Origin: Streptomyces camponoticapitis
Lineage (GTDB): Bacteria > Actinomycetota > Actinomycetes > Streptomycetales > Streptomycetaceae
Reading direction: 5' to 3'
Assembly (NCBI RefSeq): GCF_014646115.1
Contig: NZ_BMMV01000011.1
Location: 76,355 to 114,615 of the forward strand
Length of the DNA: 38,261 nucleotides
The position numbers and the translations under genes are program-made. Below are positions 30,526 to 38,261 of the stretch, in pieces. How positions within the stretch are numbered: the first letter of the stretch is position 1; the number at the start of each line of letters is the position of its first letter. Below the pieces are notes generated by a model. That model searched no databases, was not told the origin of the DNA, and saw only the letters and a list, made by a program, of their open reading frames with translations.

Positions 30526-32619
30526 ATGGCCGACCCCTCCAGCTACCGCCCCAAGCCGGGACAGATCCCCGACTCCCCGGGGGTCTACAGGTTCCGTGAC
30601 GATCACCGACGGGTGATCTACGTCGGGAAGGCCAAGAGCCTGCGCCCCCGGCTCTCCAGCTACTTCCAGGACCTGGCGAATCTTCACCCGCGCACCCGCA
30701 CGATGGTCACCACGGCATCCTCCGTCGAGTGGACGGTCGTCTCCACCGAGGTCGAGGCGCTCCAGCTGGAGTACTCGTGGATCAAGGAGTACGACCCCCG
30801 GTTCAACGTCAAGTACCGCGACGACAAGAGCTATCCGTATCTCGCGGTCACGCTGAACGAGGAATTCCCGCGCGTGCAGGTCATGCGCGGCTCCAAGAAG
30901 AAGGGCGTGCGCTACTTCGGTCCGTACGGCCACGCGTGGGCCATCCGCGAGACCGTCGACCTGATGCTCCGGGTCTTTCCCGTACGCACCTGCTCCGCCG
31001 GGGTGTTCAAGAACGCCGAGCGCACCGGACGGCCCTGTCTCCTCGGCTACATCGGCAAGTGCTCGGCGCCCTGCGTCGGCCGTGTCACCCCCGAGGAGCA
31101 CCGCCAACTGGCGGAGGAGTTCTGCGACTTCATGGCCGGCCGCACCGGCGCGTACATCCGCCGGCTGGAGCAGCGGATGGCGGTCGCCGCCGAGGACATG
31201 GAGTACGAGAAGGCGGGCCGGCTGCGCGACGACATAGGGGCGCTGCGCCGGGCGATGGAGAAGAACGCCGTCGTCCTCGCCGACGCCACCGACGCCGACC
31301 TGATCGCCGTCGCCGAGGACGAACTGGAAGCGGCCGTACAGATCTTCCACGTCCGTGGCGGGCGTGTCCGCGGCCAGCGCGGCTGGGTGACGGACAAGGT
31401 CGAGGAGGTCGACACGGCGGGCCTGGTCGAGCACGCGCTCCAGCAGTTGTACGGGGAGGAGGCCGGCGACTCGGTTCCCAAGGAGGTCCTTGTCCCGGCG
31501 CTGCCGGGGGACCAGCGGGAGACCGACGCGCTCTCCCAGTGGCTGAGCGACCGCCGGGGCTCACATGTCTCGCTGCGGATCCCGCAGCGCGGTGACAAGA
31601 AGGACCTGATGGCGACGGTGGGACGCAACGCCCAGCAGTCGCTCGTCCTGCACAAGACGAAGCGGGCCAGCGATCTGACGACGCGCTCACGGGCCCTGGA
31701 GGAGATCGCGCAGGCGCTCGGGCTGGACAGTGTGCCGCTGCGCATCGAGTGCTTCGACATCTCGCACCTCCAGGGTGACGACGTCGTCGCCTCGATGGTC
31801 GTCTTCGAGGACGGCCTCGCCCGTAAGAGTGAGTACCGCCGCTTCCAGATCAAGGGCTTCGAGGGCCAGGACGACGTCCGTTCCATGCACGAGGTGATCG
31901 GCCGGCGCTTCAAGCGCTACCTCGCCGAGAAGGAGCGGACGGGTGAGTGGACGGAGGAGGAGGGCGCCGACGCCCAGGACCAGGCCGTCCGGGACCCGAA
32001 CGCCCAGGAACAGCCTCCCCAGCACCCGACCGCCCCGGGTGAGGACGGGAACAACGGCGACTTGCTGCCGTCGTCCCTCAAGGAGGACGACGGCAGGCCC
32101 AAGCGCTTCGCGTACCCGCCGCAGCTCGTCGTCGTCGACGGCGGACAGCCCCAGGTGGCGGCCGCCAAGCGGGCCATGGACGAGCTGGGCATCGACGACG
32201 TCGCCGTCTGCGGCCTCGCCAAGCGTCTCGAAGAGGTCTGGGTGCCCGATGACGACGACCCCGTGGTGCTGCCCCGCTCCAGCGAAGGGCTGTACCTTCT
32301 CCAGCGCGTACGCGACGAGGCGCACCGCTTCGCCATCACCTATCAGCGGGCCAAGCGGGCCAAACGCATCCGCAGCAGCCCCCTGGACGACGTTCCCGGC
32401 CTCGGCGAGACCCGGAAGCAGGCACTCATCAAGCATTTCGGCTCGGTGAAGAAGCTCCGGCAGGCCACAATCGAGCAGATCTGTGAGGTGCCGGGGCTCG
32501 GCCGCAAGACGGCCGAGTCCGTGGCCGTGGCCCTCGCCCAGGCGGCACCGGCCGCGCCCGCTGTGAACACGGCGACAGGAGAGATCATGGAAGACGACGG
32601 GGGCAGCACGCATGACTGA
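30526..32619 (+). CDS. uvrC: Excinuclease ABC subunit C
   Basis: A 697-residue nuclease making both incisions in nucleotide excision repair. The GIY-YIG domain (SPGVYRFRD...VIYVGKAKSLRPRLSSYF) lies at residues 15-50, a Cys-rich motif reads CLLGYIGKCSAPC, and the UVR domain is RMAVAAEDMEYEKAGRLRDDI. The RNase H-like endonuclease domain contains ECFDISHLQG and LVVVDGGQPQV. Tandem helix-hairpin-helix motifs end the protein (DVPGLGETR, EVPGLGRKT). An acidic, Gln/Pro-rich insert of about 55 residues (about 473-530) interrupts the C-terminal nuclease half. The start is fixed by the promoter. It overlaps rapZ by 8 nt, heading the conserved uvrC-rapZ-yvcK-whiA operon. Confidence 0.97.
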   Translation: MADPSSYRPKPGQIPDSPGVYRFRDDHRRVIYVGKAKSLRPRLSSYFQDLANLHPRTRTMVTTASSVEWTVVSTEVEALQLEYSWIKEYDPRFNVKYRDDKSYPYLAVTLNEEFPRVQVMRGSKKKGVRYFGPYGHAWAIRETVDLMLRVFPVRTCSAGVFKNAERTGRPCLLGYIGKCSAPCVGRVTPEEHRQLAEEFCDFMAGRTGAYIRRLEQRMAVAAEDMEYEKAGRLRDDIGALRRAMEKNAVVLADATDADLIAVAEDELEAAVQIFHVRGGRVRGQRGWVTDKVEEVDTAGLVEHALQQLYGEEAGDSVPKEVLVPALPGDQRETDALSQWLSDRRGSHVSLRIPQRGDKKDLMATVGRNAQQSLVLHKTKRASDLTTRSRALEEIAQALGLDSVPLRIECFDISHLQGDDVVASMVVFEDGLARKSEYRRFQIKGFEGQDDVRSMHEVIGRRFKRYLAEKERTGEWTEEEGADAQDQAVRDPNAQEQPPQHPTAPGEDGNNGDLLPSSLKEDDGRPKRFAYPPQLVVVDGGQPQVAAAKRAMDELGIDDVAVCGLAKRLEEVWVPDDDDPVVLPRSSEGLYLLQRVRDEAHRFAITYQRAKRAKRIRSSPLDDVPGLGETRKQALIKHFGSVKKLRQATIEQICEVPGLGRKTAESVAVALAQAAPAAPAVNTATGEIMEDDGGSTHD

Positions 32620-33634
32620 GCAAGACCGGGACGGAGTGGCAGACGTGAGTACGGGTGAGACCGAGGAGAGCGCGGAGGGGGCGGCACGGGAAGCGGGCGG
32701 GGAGACCACCGGGAAGAACGCGGGGGAGCCCGTCGAAGGGACCCACGGCCCCGGGGAGCCCGTCCCCGAGCCCGCCATCCCCGAGCTGGTGATCATCTCC
32801 GGCATGTCGGGCGCGGGCCGCAGCACGGCCGCCAAGTGTCTTGAGGACCTCGGCTGGTTCGTCGTGGACAACCTGCCACCCGCGCTGATCCCCACCATGG
32901 TCGAGCTGGGCGCCCGCTCGCAGGGCAACGTCGCCCGCATCGCCGTGGTCGTCGACGTCCGGGGACGCCGCTTCTTCGACAACCTCCGCGAATCGCTCGC
33001 CGACCTCGACGCCAAGCAGGTCACCCGGCGGATCGTGTTCCTGGAGTCCTCCGACGAGGCCCTGGTGCGCCGCTTCGAGTCCGTACGCCGTCCGCACCCC
33101 CTCCAGGGCGACGGCCGGATCGTGGACGGCATCGAGGCCGAGCGCGACCTGCTGCGCGAGCTGCGCGGCGACGCCGACCTGGTGATCGACACCTCCAGCC
33201 TCAACGTCCACGAGCTGCGCGCCAAGATGGACGCCCAGTTCGCCGGCGACGAGGAGCCGGAGCTGCGGGCCACCGTCATGTCGTTCGGATACAAGTACGG
33301 CCTGCCGGTCGACGCCGACCTCGTGGTCGACTGCCGCTTCCTGCCGAACCCGCACTGGGTCCCCGAGCTGCGCCCCTTCACCGGCCTCAACGAGGAGGTG
33401 TCCGGCTACGTCTTCAACCAGCCGGGCGCCAAGGAGTTCCTGGACCGCTACACAGAACTGCTGGAGCTGATCGCCGGCGGCTACCGCCGTGAGGGCAAGC
33501 GCTATGTGACCGTCGCCGTCGGCTGCACGGGCGGCAAGCACCGCTCCGTCGCCATGTCGGAGAAGCTGGGCGCCCGGCTGGCCGCAGAGGGAATCGAGAC
33601 CGTGGTCGTCCACCGGGACCTGGGGCGCGAGTGA
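32612..33634 (+). CDS. rapZ: RapZ-family nucleotide-binding protein (RNase adapter, YvcJ)
   Basis: A 340-residue P-loop protein. The family body begins at about residue 58 with LVIISGMSGAGRSTAAKCLEDLGWFVVDNLPP and continues through LESSDEALVRRFESVRRPHPL, FGYKYGLPVDADLV and CTGGKHRSV. In enterobacteria RapZ guides RNase E to small RNAs; in Gram-positives (YvcJ) it binds nucleotides with a less clear role. The first 57 residues are acidic, Gly/Glu-rich and unconserved; GTG 32645 is an alternative start that shortens them. Translation is coupled to uvrC (8-nt overlap) and to yvcK (GTGA overlap). Confidence 0.94.
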   Translation: MTEQDRDGVADVSTGETEESAEGAAREAGGETTGKNAGEPVEGTHGPGEPVPEPAIPELVIISGMSGAGRSTAAKCLEDLGWFVVDNLPPALIPTMVELGARSQGNVARIAVVVDVRGRRFFDNLRESLADLDAKQVTRRIVFLESSDEALVRRFESVRRPHPLQGDGRIVDGIEAERDLLRELRGDADLVIDTSSLNVHELRAKMDAQFAGDEEPELRATVMSFGYKYGLPVDADLVVDCRFLPNPHWVPELRPFTGLNEEVSGYVFNQPGAKEFLDRYTELLELIAGGYRREGKRYVTVAVGCTGGKHRSVAMSEKLGARLAAEGIETVVVHRDLGRE

Positions 33635-34665
33635 CCGGACGCAACTTCCGGCTGCGGCGGCTGCGCAGGGACACGCCCGCGCTGGCCGGCCGGGGCCGCG
33701 GCGCCCAGCCCAAGGTCGTCGCGCTCGGCGGCGGCATGGGGCTGTCCGCCTCCCTGACGGCGCTGCGCCGGATCACCGGCGATCTCACGGCGGTCGTCAC
33801 GGTCGCCGACGACGGCGGTTCCAGCGGCCGGCTCCGCGAGGAGCTCGGCGTGCTGCCGCCCGGTGACCTGCGCAAGGCGCTGGCGGCGCTGTGCGGCGAC
33901 GACGACTGGGGCCAGACGTGGGCCCGCGTCATCCAGCACCGCTTCCAGTCCAAGGGTGACCTGCACGAACACGCGGTCGGCAATCTGCTGATCGTCGCCC
34001 TGTGGGAACAGCTCGGTGACCATGTCCTGGCCCTGGACCTGGTCGGCAAACTCCTCGGTGCCCACGGCAGGGTGCTTCCGATGTCCGCGGTGCCGCTGGA
34101 GCTCCAGGCGCTCGTACGGGGCCATGACCCGGACCGCCCGGACGAGATCGACACCGTACGGGGACAGGCCACGGTCGCCCTGACCCGCGGCGAGGTGCAG
34201 TCCGTGCACCTGGTGCCGAACGACCCGCCGGCCGTCCCCGAGGCCGTCGCCGCGGTCCTCGACGCCGACTGGGTGGTGCTCGGCCCCGGGTCCTGGTTCT
34301 CCTCGGTGATCCCCCATCTGCTCGTGCCCGAGCTGCTCGACGCGCTCGTGGAGACGAAGGCCCGCCGGGTGCTCTCGCTGAACCTCGCGCCGCAACCCGG
34401 TGAAACCGATGGCTTCTCACCGCAGCGTCATTTGGAGGTTTTGGGACGACACGCCCCTAAACTCGCCCTGGACGTGGTGCTGGCCGACGAGGCCGCCGTG
34501 CCCGACAGCGAATCACTCTCCGACGCCGCGATGCGGTTCGGTGCCGCGGTCGAGCTGGCTCCCGTGGCCCGACCCGATGGACTTCCGAAGCACGACCCGG
34601 AACTGTTGGCCGCCGCGTACGACCGTATTTTTCGGATGCATGGAAGGATCGGCCCATGGCGATGA
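33631..34665 (+). CDS. yvcK: YvcK/CofD-family protein (putative gluconeogenesis factor)
   Basis: A 344-residue CofD-fold protein. Family blocks are VVALGGGMGLSASLTALRRI, VTVADDGGSSGRLR, LPPGDLRKALAAL, HAVGNLLIVALW, VLGPGSWFSSVIPHLLVPEL and NLAPQPGETDGF. YvcK-type proteins bind nucleotide sugars and affect cell-wall precursor supply and growth on gluconeogenic carbon. The start GTG 33631 overlaps the rapZ stop by 4 nt, and its own stop overlaps the whiA start by 10 nt. A basic N-terminal extension (RNFRLRRLRRD) precedes the fold. Confidence 0.94.
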   Translation: MTGRNFRLRRLRRDTPALAGRGRGAQPKVVALGGGMGLSASLTALRRITGDLTAVVTVADDGGSSGRLREELGVLPPGDLRKALAALCGDDDWGQTWARVIQHRFQSKGDLHEHAVGNLLIVALWEQLGDHVLALDLVGKLLGAHGRVLPMSAVPLELQALVRGHDPDRPDEIDTVRGQATVALTRGEVQSVHLVPNDPPAVPEAVAAVLDADWVVLGPGSWFSSVIPHLLVPELLDALVETKARRVLSLNLAPQPGETDGFSPQRHLEVLGRHAPKLALDVVLADEAAVPDSESLSDAAMRFGAAVELAPVARPDGLPKHDPELLAAAYDRIFRMHGRIGPWR

Positions 34666-35645
34666 CGGCAGCGGTGAAGGACGAGATCGCCCGGCTTCCC
34701 GTCACCCGTACGTGCTGCAGGAAGGCCGAAGTCTCGGCGATTCTCCGGTTCGCGGGTGGTCTCCATCTGGTGAGCGGACGCATTGTGATCGAGGCGGAGC
34801 TGGACACCAGCATCGCCGCACGCCGGCTGCGCAAGGACATCCTGGAGATCTTCGGGCACAACTCCGAACTGGTGGTGATGGCCCCCGGGGGACTCCGCCG
34901 CGGCAGCCGCTACGTCGTACGGGTGATTACCGGCGGTGACCAGCTGGCCCGTCAGACGGGTCTGGTGGACGGCCGTGGCCGGCCGATCCGCGGACTGCCT
35001 CCCCAGGTGGTCTCCGGCGCGACCTGTGACGCCGAGGCGGCCTGGCGGGGCGCGTTCCTCGCGCACGGTTCGCTCACCGAGCCGGGACGCTCCTCCTCGC
35101 TGGAGGTGACCTGCCCGGGACCGGAGGCGGCCCTCGCGCTCGTCGGCGCGGCCCGCAGGCTGCAGATCCCGTCCAAGGCGCGTGAGGTACGTGGCGTGGA
35201 CCGGGTCGTCGTACGGGACGGGGACGCGATCGGGGCGCTGCTGACGCGGCTCGGCGCGCACGAGTCGGTGCTGGCGTGGGAGGAGCGGCGGATGCGCCGC
35301 GAGGTCCGCGCGACGGCCAACCGGCTCGCCAACTTCGACGACGCGAATCTGCGCCGTTCGGCCCGCGCGGCCGTGGCGGCCGGGGCCCGGGTGCAGCGGG
35401 CGCTGGAGATCCTCGGCGAGGAGGTGCCCGAGCACCTCGCCGCCGCCGGCCGGCTGCGCATGGAGCACAAGCAGGCGTCGCTGGAGGAGCTGGGCGCGCT
35501 CGCCGATCCGGCGCTCACCAAGGACGCGGTGGCGGGACGGATCCGCAGGCTGCTGGCGATGGCGGACAAGAAGGCGCAGGACCTGGGCATTCCGGGGACG
35601 GAGTCGACGCTGTCGGAGGAGATGGCGGACGGCCTCGTCGGCTGA
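34656..35645 (+). CDS. whiA: Sporulation transcription regulator WhiA
   Basis: A 329-residue DNA-binding protein required for the switch from aerial growth to sporulation septation in Streptomyces, acting with WhiB. The N-terminal half is the degenerate LAGLIDADG fold (RTCCRKAEVSAILRFAGGLH, DTSIAARRLRKDIL, GAFLAHGSL, LEVTCPGPEAALAL). The C-terminal helix-turn-helix domain includes RRMRREVRATANRLANFDDANLRRS and LEELGALADPALTKDAVAGRIRRL. It is the last gene of the uvrC operon, followed by an intrinsic terminator. An internal ATG 6 nt downstream could also be used. Confidence 0.97.
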   Translation: MAMTAAVKDEIARLPVTRTCCRKAEVSAILRFAGGLHLVSGRIVIEAELDTSIAARRLRKDILEIFGHNSELVVMAPGGLRRGSRYVVRVITGGDQLARQTGLVDGRGRPIRGLPPQVVSGATCDAEAAWRGAFLAHGSLTEPGRSSSLEVTCPGPEAALALVGAARRLQIPSKAREVRGVDRVVVRDGDAIGALLTRLGAHESVLAWEERRMRREVRATANRLANFDDANLRRSARAAVAAGARVQRALEILGEEVPEHLAAAGRLRMEHKQASLEELGALADPALTKDAVAGRIRRLLAMADKKAQDLGIPGTESTLSEEMADGLVG

Positions 35646-35738
35646 GAACGCGCCGACAGAGAGAACGCGCGCGTCGGGAGAGCGCGACCAACGGGAGAAC
35701 GCGTCGCGTCGGCCGGAGTGCGCCGGCCGGAGTGCGCC
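35644..35738. repeat. Short direct repeats downstream of whiA
   Basis: GAGAACGCG occurs three times (35644-35652, 35661-35669, 35695-35703). An exact 14-bp unit GGCCGGAGTGCGCC is then repeated in tandem (35711-35724, 35725-35738). No gene is seen in 35646-35895; the interval also holds the whiA terminator and the carboxypeptidase promoter. Confidence 0.6.
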
Positions 35739-35760
35739 AGCCGGGACCGCGACGCCAACG

Positions 35761-35801
35761 TGCCGCTGCCGGTACCCCACGGGGACCGACAGCGGCATTT
35801 T
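35761..35801 (+). terminator. Intrinsic terminator of the uvrC-whiA operon
   Basis: TGCCGCTG (35761-35768) pairs with CAGCGGCA (35790-35797). After a C-A mismatch the stem continues as CGGT/ACCG and CCCC/GGGG, with a single-base bulge. TTTT (35798-35801) follows directly, a rare U-run for this genome. Confidence 0.85.
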
Positions 35802-35820
35802 GCATGGCCTTGATGCGCCC

Positions 35821-35849
35821 TTGACATGACCATGCGGGTTGGCGAGCCT
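35821..35849 (+). promoter_or_regulatory. Predicted promoter of the carboxypeptidase gene
   Basis: A perfect -35 hexamer TTGACA (35821-35826) is followed after 17 nt by GAGCCT (35844-35849), a weak -10. The start codon is about 45 nt further on. The upstream part, TTGACATGACC, resembles TTGGCATGGACC in the promoter of the secreted S1 protease. Confidence 0.4.
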
Positions 35850-35895
35850 GTCGGCGTCCCGTCACGCCTGTGGCGGACCACAGCAAGGGGGGCAC

Positions 35896-38223
35896 ATGAG
35901 ACGCGGAGCGAGAGCGATCCTCGCGGCGGGCGCACTGTTGCTGAGCGGAATCACGGCAGCACCCGGCGCCCAGGCCGACACGGCCACCGAGAAATCCCCG
36001 GCCGCGGCCGGGGACACCCTGAAGGTCTTCGACGCACAGGTCACCGCCGAGCAGGTGCCACTGCTCCTCGCGGCCGGCCAGGACGCCCACGAACTGGGCG
36101 AGTCGGTGCCGAAGGGCGGTACGGCGAAGGTCGAGCTGTTCCTCACCGACGACCAGGCGCGCGATCTGGAGGCCCAGGGCGTCGACGTCACCGAGCGGAA
36201 GATCTCCGCGAAAACGGAATCCCGGCTGAAGGCGGCCGGGGACGGCGTGTACCGGCCGTACAGCGGTCCCGGCGGTCTCCAGGAGGAGATAACCGAGGCC
36301 GGCGCGGCCAACCCGGGCATCACCAAGGTCGTCTCCATCGGCAAGACCATCCAGGGCAAGGACATCCTCGCCCTCAAGCTCACCAAGGGAGCGGGCAGGA
36401 GCAAGGACGGCGCCAAGCCCTCCGTGCTCTACATGTCCAACCAGCACGCGCGGGAGTGGATCACCCCCGAGATGACGCGGCGGCTGATGCACCACTATCT
36501 GGACGGCTACGGCAAGGACCCGAGGATCACGAAGATCGTCGACTCCACCGAGCTGTGGTTCGTCCTCTCCGCAAACCCCGACGGCTACGACTGGACCCAC
36601 GCCGCCGACGCCAACCGCCTCTGGCGCAAGAACCTGCGCGACGTCAACGGCGACGGCGTCATCAGCCGCGGCGACGGCATCGACCTGAACCGTAACTTCA
36701 CCTACAAGTGGGGCTACGACAACGAGGGTTCGTCCCCGCAGTCCACCGGCGAGACCTACCGGGGCGCGTCACCCGGCTCCGAGCCCGAGACCCAGGCGAT
36801 CGACCGCCTCCAGAAGCGCATCGGGTTCGACTACGGCATCAACTACCACTCCGCGGCGGAACTGCTCCTCTACGGCGTCGGCTGGCAGGTCGCCACCCCG
36901 ACCCCCGACGACATCCTCTACCGCTCGCTCGCCGGCACCCCCGAGAACTCCGCGGTCCCCGGCTACTACCCGCAGGTCTCCTCCGAGCTGTACACCACCA
37001 ACGGCGAGGCCGACGGCCACGGCGCGAACGTCAACGGGATCATGATGTTCACCCCGGAGATGACCACCTGCGAGACCGTGTCCGACAGCATCCCCGACGA
37101 TGCCTGGGAGGCGGACGACTGCCGCTCCGGCTTCAACTTCCCCGACGACGAGAAGCTGATCCAGGCGGAGTTCGCCAAGAACATCCCCTTCGCGCTCTCC
37201 GTCGCCGAGACTGCCGCCCACCCCGACCAGCCGTCCTCCACGGTCGGTCTGAGCGCCCCCGACTTCACCCCCGACACCTTCACCACCTCCTACGCGCGCG
37301 GCGCGGACCAGAAGGTCGCCGTCACCGCCCGCAAGTCGGTGCGTGACAAGGAGCTGAACTACCGGATCAACGGAGGCCGGACGCACGACGAGGACCTGCG
37401 CGCCTGGAAGGGCGGCGAGACCTACGGCGGCGAGGACAACCTCCACTTCGACGAGTACCGCGCCGAGGTCGAGGACGCCGATCCGGGCGACCGCGTCGAG
37501 GTCTGGTTCACCGGCCGTACGAAGAGCGGCAAGCGCACCACCAGCGACCGCTTCACCTACACCGTCGCCGAGCGCCCCAGGGCCGGCACCCTGGTGATCG
37601 CCGACGAGGGCGCGCCCACGCAGTACGCGCGGGCCTACGTCGACGCGCTGCGGGCCAACGGCCGTACCGCCGTCGTCTGGGACGTCGCCACGCAGGGCGC
37701 ACCGCACCCCCTGGGCGTCCTCAGCCACTTCTCCACCGCCGTCCACCACACCGGCGACGTCACCTCGGACGGCGATACGCAGATCTCCGTGCGCGACTTC
37801 CTCAACGAGGGGGGCAAGCTGATCGAGGCGGGCGAGCGGGCCGGCGGCAACGCGCAGGTCGGACGCACCCAGACGAACGACTTCAGCCAGTACTACCTCG
37901 GCGCGTACGGGCGTTCCTCCACGGCGGGCGCCACCGGCTTCACCGGGGCCGGCGCGCTCCTCGGCACGTCGGGACCGCTCGGCGCGGCGCCCGGCAACCC
38001 GCTGGACCAGGCCGGCGCGTACACGGTCACCTCCTCCGTCCTCGCCCCCGACCTCTTCCCGCGGTTCACCAGCGCGGCGGCGGGGACGTACGACGTCGGC
38101 GCCGGCGCGGCGGCGGTGACCACGAGGGACACCGTCCTGCTCGGCTTCGGGCTGGAGCAGGTCACGGACACGGAGCGGCGCGCGGAGCTGATCGGGAAGG
38201 CGCTGCGGGCCCTGCGGCGCTGA
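35896..38223 (+). CDS. Secreted M14-family zinc carboxypeptidase
   Basis: A 775-residue exported metallocarboxypeptidase. Residues 1-27 form a signal peptide (ending GAQA), then a pro-region to about 115. The M14 domain has Zn ligands His184 and Glu187 in NQHAREW, the third His in INYHSAAE, the substrate Arg region DLNRNF, and the catalytic Glu in MMFTPEMTTCE. NGDGVISRGDGID is a Ca2+-binding-like loop. After a beta-rich middle domain, the C-terminal about 220 residues (LVIADEG, FLNEGGKLIEAGE) resemble a class-I glutamine-amidotransferase-like fold, probably structural. ATG 35896 was chosen because AAGGGGGG precedes it and it starts the signal peptide. Full length within the window. Confidence 0.92.
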   Translation: MRRGARAILAAGALLLSGITAAPGAQADTATEKSPAAAGDTLKVFDAQVTAEQVPLLLAAGQDAHELGESVPKGGTAKVELFLTDDQARDLEAQGVDVTERKISAKTESRLKAAGDGVYRPYSGPGGLQEEITEAGAANPGITKVVSIGKTIQGKDILALKLTKGAGRSKDGAKPSVLYMSNQHAREWITPEMTRRLMHHYLDGYGKDPRITKIVDSTELWFVLSANPDGYDWTHAADANRLWRKNLRDVNGDGVISRGDGIDLNRNFTYKWGYDNEGSSPQSTGETYRGASPGSEPETQAIDRLQKRIGFDYGINYHSAAELLLYGVGWQVATPTPDDILYRSLAGTPENSAVPGYYPQVSSELYTTNGEADGHGANVNGIMMFTPEMTTCETVSDSIPDDAWEADDCRSGFNFPDDEKLIQAEFAKNIPFALSVAETAAHPDQPSSTVGLSAPDFTPDTFTTSYARGADQKVAVTARKSVRDKELNYRINGGRTHDEDLRAWKGGETYGGEDNLHFDEYRAEVEDADPGDRVEVWFTGRTKSGKRTTSDRFTYTVAERPRAGTLVIADEGAPTQYARAYVDALRANGRTAVVWDVATQGAPHPLGVLSHFSTAVHHTGDVTSDGDTQISVRDFLNEGGKLIEAGERAGGNAQVGRTQTNDFSQYYLGAYGRSSTAGATGFTGAGALLGTSGPLGAAPGNPLDQAGAYTVTSSVLAPDLFPRFTSAAAGTYDVGAGAAAVTTRDTVLLGFGLEQVTDTERRAELIGKALRALRR

Positions 38224-38261
38224 CCGCGCAGGCTCCACCGGCGCCGCGTCAACCCCGCGGC

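Overview
This window is chromosomal DNA from a streptomycete (Streptomyces or a close relative). The evidence is very high G+C, a strong G/C bias at third codon positions, frequent GTG and TTG starts, and several leaderless-looking promoters. It also carries the sporulation regulator WhiA, a mycothiol-dependent enzyme homologue and a streptogrisin-type secreted protease. I see no rRNA, tRNA, CRISPR array, transposase or integrase. Starts were adjusted by eye from ribosome binding sites, promoter spacing and family N-termini.

Layout. At 0-4.1 kb there is a secreted S1 protease (-), a secreted GH18 protein (+), a HAD-like protein (-) and a DUF3574 protein (-). At 4.2-8.8 kb there is a nucleoside-salvage-like group: an MtaD-type amidohydrolase, a degenerate uridine kinase homologue, and an overlapping PsuK/PsuG pair. 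The alkyl-DNA repair gene ogt follows. At 8.9-11 kb lie a secreted glycerophosphodiester phosphodiesterase and an MHYT membrane sensor. At 11-17.5 kb are uvrB, terD, a long TerD-like fusion protein, and terC behind a yybP-ykoY (Mn2+) riboswitch. At 17.6-22.2 kb are an MBL hydrolase, a mycothiol-dependent isomerase homologue, and uvrA. At 22.3-29 kb is a compact split NRPS system: a carrier protein, a stand-alone adenylation enzyme and a C-A-T-reductase protein. At 28.9-35.7 kb are a PfkB kinase, a Tat-exported Rieske lipoprotein, and the conserved uvrC-rapZ-yvcK-whiA operon. A secreted M14 carboxypeptidase closes the window.

How it fits together. All three excision-repair genes (uvrA, uvrB, uvrC) lie within about 22 kb, and ogt is next to them. 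Four promoters in the window (ogt, uvrB, terD, uvrC) match the actinobacterial RecA-independent DNA-damage element tTGTCRgtg-N8-TAnnnT, the PafBC type, with exact 8-nt spacing. In three of the four the -10 lies 6-7 nt before the start codon, which predicts leaderless transcripts. The terD/terC stress genes are thus interleaved with repair genes and partly share the same promoter type.

The most accessory-looking part is the NRPS trio between uvrA and the kinase/Rieske/uvrC block. Its A + T + C-A-T-R architecture predicts a reductively released dipeptide (aldehyde, alcohol or cyclic imine). The most mechanistically explicit regulatory element is the terC riboswitch: its 3' P1 strand is perfectly complementary over 8 nt to the terC ribosome-binding site.
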